Positions 32,140 through 36,359 of a DNA stretch of 36,359 bases are shown here, piece after piece; the first letter of the stretch is position 1; the number at the start of each line of letters is the position of its first letter. This DNA comes from RGIG426 sp045600765. GTDB lineage: Bacteria; Bacillota; Clostridia; Oscillospirales; Acutalibacteraceae. A program made the translations under genes and the position numbers. Below the pieces are notes generated by a model. The model ran no database searches. It worked only from the letters and a program-made list of their open reading frames with translations, and was not told the DNA's origin. The DNA lies in the NCBI GenBank assembly GCA_045600765.1, contig JAZRYM010000020.1:1-36359 (forward strand). Reading direction: 5' to 3'.

Positions 32140-33036
32140 TCAGGTGTTCTTTTTGGAGTAACCGTAGCCGTAACCGTAGCCGTAACCGCGACGATTACCG
32201 CGGCTGTATTTCCCGCCTTGTGCTTTCGGGGATTCCACGCCGTTGAAGACGAAGCCAAGCACCTTGACTTGGAGCAATTCCATCCGGCGCATCGCTTCCG
32301 CCAACGACTGGCGGTCGCAGTAATCTTGCCGCACGACCACAATCATACCCGACAGCAGATGCGCGGTTGCCAAACTGTCGCTGACCGCGTTGACGGGAGG
32401 CAGGTCCATGATGATAAAGTCAAAAGAGGTGGTAAGCTCGTTGAGCACTTGCTCCATTCGTTTGGAGGACAAAAGCTCCGACGGGTTCGGCGGAATATCG
32501 CCCGCCGGAAGCACGTACAACCCTTGGATGAGTTCGGTGGTGTGCACCGCTTCTTGCAAGGTGTTAATGCCGGCGAGCACGTGGGACAGACCCACGGGAC
32601 TATCCAGTTTCAAGGTGGCGGCGATGACGGGGATACGCATATCGCCCTCAATCAACAGCACGCGCTTGTTGTTCTGCGCCAGCGTGTACGACAAGTTGAT
32701 AGACGTCGTGCTTTTGCCCTCGCCTTTGAGGGCGCTGGTTACGCCGATGATTTTGCAGTCTTTCTCGTCGGCCATACTGAACACGAGGTTGGTTCGAAGC
32801 AGTTTGTACGCTTCCGAAGCGCCGAAACCGAGATGTCTGCCGACCGTTTTCTTTCGCGGGTTTTGGGGAGTAAGTTTATTGAAAGACGGTTTTTTAGAAG
32901 ACAGTTTCTTAGAAGTTGCTTTTTCGGAAGATGTTTTTTTGGAAGATGTCTTTTGAGAAGTTGCTTTTTCGGAAGACGGTTTTTTGGAAGACGGACTTTT
33001 CGTCGCGTCAGAAAGGCTCTTTTTCTTCTCTGCCAT
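32140..33036 (-). CDS. Bacterial tyrosine kinase (BY-kinase), CpsD/YwqD type
   Basis: Cytoplasmic ATPase-like tyrosine kinase regulating exopolysaccharide export. The 298-residue product has Walker A SALKGEGKST (101-110), Walker A' VLLIEGDMR (126-134) and Walker B FIIMDLPP (207-214). It ends in a tyrosine cluster GYGYGYGYGYSKK (Tyr 285-293, plus Tyr277), the autophosphorylation tail. Unusually it starts with a ~55-residue Ser/Lys/Thr-rich repeat region (e.g. SSKKTSSEKATSKKLSSKK). Its ATG overlaps the modulator stop by one base. Confidence 0.93.
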   Translation of the reverse strand: MAEKKKSLSDATKSPSSKKPSSEKATSQKTSSKKTSSEKATSKKLSSKKPSFNKLTPQNPRKKTVGRHLGFGASEAYKLLRTNLVFSMADEKDCKIIGVTSALKGEGKSTTSINLSYTLAQNNKRVLLIEGDMRIPVIAATLKLDSPVGLSHVLAGINTLQEAVHTTELIQGLYVLPAGDIPPNPSELLSSKRMEQVLNELTTSFDFIIMDLPPVNAVSDSLATAHLLSGMIVVVRQDYCDRQSLAEAMRRMELLQVKVLGFVFNGVESPKAQGGKYSRGNRRGYGYGYGYGYSKKNT

Positions 33037-33821
33037 TATTTCGTCGCCTCCGCCCTTCGTTTTGTTTCATCTGCGGCGTGGCCGTAGACATAGCCGTAGC
33101 CATAGCCGTGGCCTTTTCCTTCATCCAGCAAATTGGGCACAACCGCCAAAATCGGCAATTTGTACGTCTCCGTCAGATACTCTTCGGAGTGGATGACGGT
33201 GTCAAACAGCATCCGCACCACGAGCACGACACAGACGAGCGCCATTCCCACCGCCGCGCCGACGAGGGCGTTTTTGGCGGCGGCACGGTTCGAGGTCGTC
33301 TTTGCCGGAGCAATGGCGTAGTCAATCGGTTTCATAAAGCAGGAGTTCATAATGTCCGTAACGCGCTCCGGCAACACGTCGGCAACGGTGTTGGCGATGA
33401 GCGCCGCCTCTTGCGGGTCGGTGCTGGTCGCTTTGATGCTCAGCACCTCGGTCTCGTTCAGCGCCGTTGCGGAAATCATCCCGTTCAGTTGACTGTAACT
33501 GTAATTCAGCCCGGCTTCCTCAATGATTTCGTTGAGGGTGGTGCGACTGTGCAGAATCACTTCATAACTCTTGATTAACCGCGATGCCGCGCTCAACTGA
33601 CCGGTGGAAATCGTAAAACTGCTCCCGCCGATGGTGATGTCACTGCTGTTGACGTACATAACCGCTTCCGCGGTGTAGTAAGGGGTCGTCGTGAGGGTGG
33701 TGTACGCAAACATCGACACACCGCCGACGATGGCCGCCAAAATCACGGCCCACAAGTAATGCCAAACCGATTGCAAGAAGCGGCGGATGTCCAGTTCGAA
33801 ATATTCACTTGATGTGCCCAT
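33036..33821 (-). CDS. Wzz/CpsC-type polysaccharide chain-length modulator
   Basis: A membrane protein that activates the BY-kinase and helps set polymer length. The 261-residue product has two membrane segments (about 16-38, VWHYLWAVILAAIVGG, and about 173-195, ALVGAAVGMALVCVVLVV) flanking an extracellular Wzz domain. Its cytoplasmic C-terminus contains GYGYGYVYG, a tyrosine-rich tail like the kinase's. ATG 33821 has AAGGAG 9 nt upstream; the longer frame uses a TTG. First gene of the envelope operon. Confidence 0.9.
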   Translation of the reverse strand: MGTSSEYFELDIRRFLQSVWHYLWAVILAAIVGGVSMFAYTTLTTTPYYTAEAVMYVNSSDITIGGSSFTISTGQLSAASRLIKSYEVILHSRTTLNEIIEEAGLNYSYSQLNGMISATALNETEVLSIKATSTDPQEAALIANTVADVLPERVTDIMNSCFMKPIDYAIAPAKTTSNRAAAKNALVGAAVGMALVCVVLVVRMLFDTVIHSEEYLTETYKLPILAVVPNLLDEGKGHGYGYGYVYGHAADETKRRAEATK

Positions 33822-33927
33822 GTGTGTCAACTCCTTGCGTTATGGGATTTGCCGTTGCCCGTCATAGGGAACAACGGTTCAAAGCGAAAAATGGGGACAA
33901 TTTCGCAACATACATCATTTTCGCCTT

Positions 33928-33956
33928 ATTGTAACATAAAAAGCGGGAAAATGCAA
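33928..33956 (-). promoter_or_regulatory. Promoter of the envelope operon
   Basis: On the - strand TTGCAT (33951-33956) and TACAAT (33928-33933) are 17 nt apart, giving a ~100-nt untranslated leader. An AT-rich inverted repeat, CTATAAAAA (33964-33972)/TTTTTATAG (33983-33991), lies upstream. The rest of 33822-34044 shows no gene. Confidence 0.75.
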
Positions 33957-34044
33957 GCGTTTCCTATAAAAAATAAAGAGACTTTTTATAGTACATTTTA
34001 ACCTTATAGTGCAACAATATGTAGTGGTGCGAAATTTTCATACA

Positions 34045-34077
34045 AAAATACCCGAAAACAGCGTTTTCGGGTATTTT
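34045..34077 (-). terminator. Terminator downstream of the rpsI tail copy
   Basis: AAAATACCCGAAAAC (34045-34059) pairs perfectly with GTTTTCGGGTATTTT (34063-34077), loop of three; the stem ends in T on both strands. It would stop - strand transcription from the unknown gene at 34153-34938, and may be the original rpsI terminator displaced by insertion. Confidence 0.8.
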
Positions 34078-34109
34078 CGGAAAAACATTCGGTTTTTGCT
34101 TTGGAAAAC

Positions 34110-34153
34110 TCAGCGTTTGCTGAACTGCGGAGCGCGACGGGCGGCTTTGAGAC
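34110..34153. repeat. Distal copy of the rpsI 3' end
   Basis: Matches 35050-35093 at 43 of 44 positions, covering the last 13 codons of rpsI, its stop and a few bases before. The single difference (CTC versus CTT, Leu) is synonymous. Similarity continues weakly a few bases past the stop (GGAAAA). It is an orphan gene tail 940 bp from the true rpsI end, and its first base is shared with the TAG stop of the neighbouring ORF. Confidence 0.93.
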
Positions 34154-34938
34154 TATCCTCGGAACTCAATTCCTTCACCAAAGAACCCGCTGTGATGCTG
34201 AACGCACGGCCGTTGAATCGTTGCTTTGTGATGCTCCACGGGAACATAGGAATATTTCTTGGTATTGTAATCCAGTAAGTAAAAATAAGGGGTTACCGTT
34301 ATTTTGTTTTCCGAACACGCCTTGTAAAAGCGATTGAGGAAATCCATGCCTGTTTTTGACATAGACATTTCATAGGTTATTGTCCCATCTTTTTGATATG
34401 TTGAGGTGAAATTATCATAAGACCAGAGAATGCAGAATTTTTTGAAATCGAAGGATGACAATCGAACGTATCCAGTATCATATCCGGTTGTATTATGCGC
34501 GTTGTTTCTCACTTTTTCCTTTGCTTTAAGAAGTTCGTTGACATAATGCGATACTTGAGAATCGAGAATGTCGAGGTTTATGTCGTCCATACTCACATCT
34601 CTGTAAACTTTATATTTTCTGGATTCTCCGGATAACACATACGAGTCACTTTCTAACTTGTCAGCGAGGATTGACGCTAAGCTTTTTGCAGACATCTTAT
34701 ATTCTTCGTTTACGCTTACGGCGTTACCCTGGAAATCATTATAGGCTACTGTAACTTGACAAACGCAATCGCTGTAATCACTGACAAAGTTTTCAGAAAT
34801 GGTATACGTTACGTTTCCGTATTTTGTGAACTCACATAAATAATCAAGGATATTTTTATTTTTGGCTTTGTCTATCAATGAAGAAGCTACAACGACAATC
34901 ATAAGTAACAGAAAAAAGCCAATCAGAAACTTAATCAT
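34153..34938 (-). CDS. Unknown membrane-anchored protein in a repeat-bounded segment
   Basis: A 261-residue AT-rich ORF; no family recognised. It has one N-terminal membrane segment (FLIGFFLLLMIVVVASSLI), then a polar, probably extracytoplasmic domain with a CVCQV motif. The C-terminus (HHSGFFGEGIEFRG) ends exactly where the rpsI tail copy begins, so the last residues may not be original. ATG 34938 is chosen because GGAAAGG lies 7 nt upstream; longer versions would begin at or before the -10 box. It has its own promoter and is inserted directly after rpsI, with base composition unlike the ribosomal genes. Confidence 0.72.
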   Translation of the reverse strand: MIKFLIGFFLLLMIVVVASSLIDKAKNKNILDYLCEFTKYGNVTYTISENFVSDYSDCVCQVTVAYNDFQGNAVSVNEEYKMSAKSLASILADKLESDSYVLSGESRKYKVYRDVSMDDINLDILDSQVSHYVNELLKAKEKVRNNAHNTTGYDTGYVRLSSFDFKKFCILWSYDNFTSTYQKDGTITYEMSMSKTGMDFLNRFYKACSENKITVTPYFYLLDYNTKKYSYVPVEHHKATIQRPCVQHHSGFFGEGIEFRG

Positions 34939-34970
34939 ACTAACGCCTTTCCAATTTTTAGGAGGGTCCA

Positions 34971-34999
34971 AGCATACCATGCGTCGCCGCGAAAGTCAA
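34971..34999 (-). promoter_or_regulatory. Promoter of the unknown membrane protein gene
   Basis: On the - strand TTGACT (34994-34999) and TATGCT (34971-34976) are 17 nt apart. It starts one base after the rpsI terminator, so the gene is expressed separately from rplM-rpsI. Confidence 0.8.
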
Positions 35000-35000
35000 C

Positions 35001-35032
35001 AAAAAAGCGCTATCCTTGCGGATGACGCTTTT
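35001..35032 (-). terminator. Terminator after rpsI
   Basis: On the - strand AAAAGCGTCATCC pairs with GGATAGCGCTT around GCAA, with a small internal mismatch, and is followed by six T. It lies inside the repeat-bounded segment, 17 nt past the rpsI stop, so rpsI termination is now supplied by the inserted DNA. Confidence 0.85.
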
Positions 35033-35049
35033 GAGGTAGCAGGGAAAAA

Positions 35050-35093
35050 TCAGCGTTTGCTGAACTGCGGAGCGCGACGGGCGGCTTTAAGAC
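35050..35093. repeat. Proximal copy of the rpsI 3'-end duplication
   Basis: The true rpsI end, repeated at 34110-34153 with one synonymous difference. In the rpsI reading direction this copy lies on the gene side and the other beyond the inserted segment. Confidence 0.93.
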
Positions 35094-35454
35094 CGTATTT
35101 CTTACGCTCTTTCATACGCGGATCGCGGGTGAGCAGGCCGGCTTTTTTGAGCGCCGGGCGAAGCTCGCCGTCGTTGTATTGCAGCAACGCACGGGCGATA
35201 CCGTGACGGATGGCGCCGGCTTGGCCGGTCACACCGCCGCCGGCAACGCGGCATTCGATGTCGAACTTGCCGGTGAGACCGGTCAGTTCCAGGGGTTGAC
35301 GCACGATGAGTTTCAGCGTTTCAAGGCCGAAATACTCGTCCATCTCACGGTCGTTGATTTTCACAGAACCGGTACCCGCATACAGGCGGACACGCGCCAC
35401 GGATTTTTTGCGGCGGCCGGTGCCATAGAAATAAGGGCGTTTGTTGAAATCCAT
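35050..35454 (-). CDS. rpsI: 30S ribosomal protein S9
   Basis: S9 lies in the 30S head; its C-terminal tail reaches the P-site tRNA. The 134-residue product has YFYGTGRRKKSVARVRLYAG, the signature GGGVTGQAGAIRHGIARALL and the tail RMKERKKYGLKAARRAPQFS ending in KR. AAGGAG precedes the ATG. Second gene of the rplM-rpsI operon. Its 3' end is intact but duplicated downstream, as expected where an element integrated without breaking the gene. Confidence 0.97.
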   Translation of the reverse strand: MDFNKRPYFYGTGRRKKSVARVRLYAGTGSVKINDREMDEYFGLETLKLIVRQPLELTGLTGKFDIECRVAGGGVTGQAGAIRHGIARALLQYNDGELRPALKKAGLLTRDPRMKERKKYGLKAARRAPQFSKR

Positions 35455-35472
35455 TTGAACCAGTCTCCTTTC

Positions 35473-35901
35473 TTAAATCTCGTAGGCTTCGGGTTTTTGC
35501 GCCGCTTGCTCATGCTCCGCACCGGCGTAAACACGCAGGCGGGTCATGGCGGCACGACCGATGGTGTTGTTCGGAACCATACCGTAAATCGCGAGTTCCA
35601 TCGCTTTTTCCGGACGGGATTCCATCAGCTGGGAATACGGCACGGTTTTCAGACCGCCAATCCAGCCGGTGTGGCGCTGCCACACTTTTTTCTGCAATTT
35701 GTTGCCGGTAAGCACCGCTTTGCCGCAGTTAATCACAATGACGTGATCGCCGCAGTCAACGTGAGGGGTGTAGGTCGGCTTGGTTTTGCCGCGGAGCAAG
35801 TCCGCCGCCGCCACCGCCACGCGGCCGAGCGGTTTGCCGGCGGCGTCGATGACGTACCATTTGCGGGAAACTTCGCCCGCTTTTTCCATATACGTGGACA
35901 T
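35473..35901 (-). CDS. rplM: 50S ribosomal protein L13
   Basis: L13 is an early 50S assembly protein. The 142-residue product starts MSTYMEKAGEVSRKWYVIDA and has GKPLGRVAVAAADLLRGKTK, CGDHVIVINCGKAVLTGNK and the signature MVPNNTIGRAAMTRLRVYAG. ATG 35901 has AGGAGG 7 nt upstream; a longer frame would be read from the leader. It lies 18 nt before rpsI. Confidence 0.97.
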   Translation of the reverse strand: MSTYMEKAGEVSRKWYVIDAAGKPLGRVAVAAADLLRGKTKPTYTPHVDCGDHVIVINCGKAVLTGNKLQKKVWQRHTGWIGGLKTVPYSQLMESRPEKAMELAIYGMVPNNTIGRAAMTRLRVYAGAEHEQAAQKPEAYEI

Positions 35902-35963
35902 AGTCGTTCCTCCTAAAAGATAGTCTTTTTGACAGAAGCGGGGAAACCCCCGTTTTTCGCACG
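35902..35963 (-). promoter_or_regulatory. Short leader of rplM-rpsI
   Basis: About 60 nt of leader contain a stem CGGGG/CCCCG (35939-35952 region) and GTC-AAAAA-GAC just before the ribosome site. Some Firmicutes have an autoregulatory L13 leader here; whether this belongs to that class cannot be settled by eye. Confidence 0.35.
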
Positions 35964-35969
35964 AGAATG

Positions 35970-35998
35970 ATGATACCACACGGAATTTCGCTTGTCAA
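35970..35998 (-). promoter_or_regulatory. Promoter of rplM-rpsI
   Basis: On the - strand TTGACA (35993-35998) and TATCAT (35970-35975) are 17 nt apart. Phased A-tracts lie just upstream (35999-36027), as in front of the S10 operon promoter. Confidence 0.88.
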
Positions 35999-36105
35999 CA
36001 TTTTTTTGCGATTTTTTAATTTTTTAGGTTGCAATCTCGCGTTTTCTCTGTTTTTCTCGTTTTTTCATAGTGTTTTCTCGCGTGCCATTTTCAATTTTGC
36101 GGTGT

Positions 36106-36259
36106 GAAACCGGTCTGCAATGCACGGTGGTTGCGGTAGAGCCTTGCGGCGCGCGCTTGCGAAAAAGAGAAAACCGGTCGTGAGCGGCTGCGGTAGAGTC
36201 TCGTGGCGACACACTTACACAAGGGAGATAAAAAAGGCGGCGCACTTACACAAGGGAGA
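36106..36259. repeat. Degenerate tandem repeats in the right-end intergenic region
   Basis: GGTTGCGGTAGAGCCTTG (36129-36146) recurs as GGCTGCGGTAGAGTCTCG (36186-36203), part of a ~57-bp imperfect unit that also includes an ACCGGTC block. It is followed by two copies of CACTTACACAAGGGAGA plus A-tract (36212-36228, 36243-36259; period 31). No gene is supported between 35999 and 36359. Confidence 0.7.
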
Positions 36260-36278
36260 CAAAAAAAGAAAAAAAGTG

Positions 36279-36307
36279 TTGACAAAGGGATTTGGCTGTG
36301 ATAGAAT
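36279..36307 (+). promoter_or_regulatory. Strong promoter reading out of the window
   Basis: TTGACA (36279-36284) and TAGAAT (36302-36307) are 17 nt apart, preceded by two A-runs and the TTACACAAG element, exactly as at the SRP RNA promoter. The transcribed gene lies beyond the window. The first ~45 nt include GGCGGTGC and GCGCCGCC, which could pair, so a structured RNA or leader is possible. Confidence 0.8.
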
Positions 36308-36359
36308 AGGCGGTGCCGCGTAATTCGGGCTTGTTTAAGTGCGCCAAAAAAGCGCCGCC

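Noticed and set aside
34939..34980. Upstream start for the unknown membrane protein
   Set aside because: It would begin at or before the predicted -10 box (34971-34976) and would put 14 non-hydrophobic residues before the membrane segment.

Overview
The window looks like a chromosome segment from a moderately GC-rich member of the class Clostridia (Firmicutes), probably of the Oscillospirales/Ruminococcaceae type. The evidence is the fused S10-spc-alpha ribosomal operon with rpsD inside it, the zinc-ribbon forms of S14, L24, L36 and S4, AGGAGG ribosome sites on nearly every gene, the order SRP RNA-dnaX-ybaB-recR, a dockerin protein and a class B sortase with an SPxTG-type substrate. The exact taxon cannot be read from the sequence.

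Layout. (1) 1-15757, + strand: an A-tract promoter, a ~365-nt structured leader, then 31 genes from rpsJ to rplQ in canonical order, closed by a strong terminator. (2) 15760-19940, + strand: SRP RNA (ffs), a cluster of short repeats, dnaX-ybaB-recR-smpB, and tmRNA with its terminator. (3) 19941-21452: repeat-rich DNA, then a one-gene segment (membrane acyltransferase with a nine-G run) bounded by a 54-bp direct repeat. One copy of that repeat is the 3' end of the neighbouring transporter gene. (4) 21399-24067, - strand: a marR-type regulator and a DHA2-like exporter sharing a promoter with a palindromic operator. (5) 24085-26797, - strand: an 878-residue coiled-coil protein of unknown function. 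(6) 26923-28589, - strand: a secreted dockerin protein with a barrel-like C-terminal domain. (7) 28626-33956, - strand: an envelope operon encoding a Wzz/CpsC-type modulator, a BY-kinase, a PHP-type phosphatase, a class B sortase, its likely single substrate and an LCP ligase. (8) 34045-35093: a second one-gene segment bounded by a ~44-bp direct repeat, one copy being the 3' end of rpsI. (9) 35050-35998, - strand: rplM-rpsI. (10) 36001-36359: repeats and a strong promoter reading out of the window.

How the genes work together. Sections 1, 2 and 9 are core translation, secretion and DNA-repair functions with near-consensus promoters. Sections 6 and 7 are envelope functions: kinase, modulator and phosphatase probably control polysaccharide export, LCP attaches polymer to the wall, and the sortase anchors one protein.

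The most unusual observation is that two unrelated one-gene segments (20213-21398 and 34154-35049) have the same architecture. Each carries its own promoter, a single AT-rich ORF and a terminator, and each sits directly after the 3' end of a host gene. In each case the last 14-18 codons of that gene are duplicated on the far side. This is what site-specific integration into gene 3' ends leaves behind, but neither segment encodes a recombinase.
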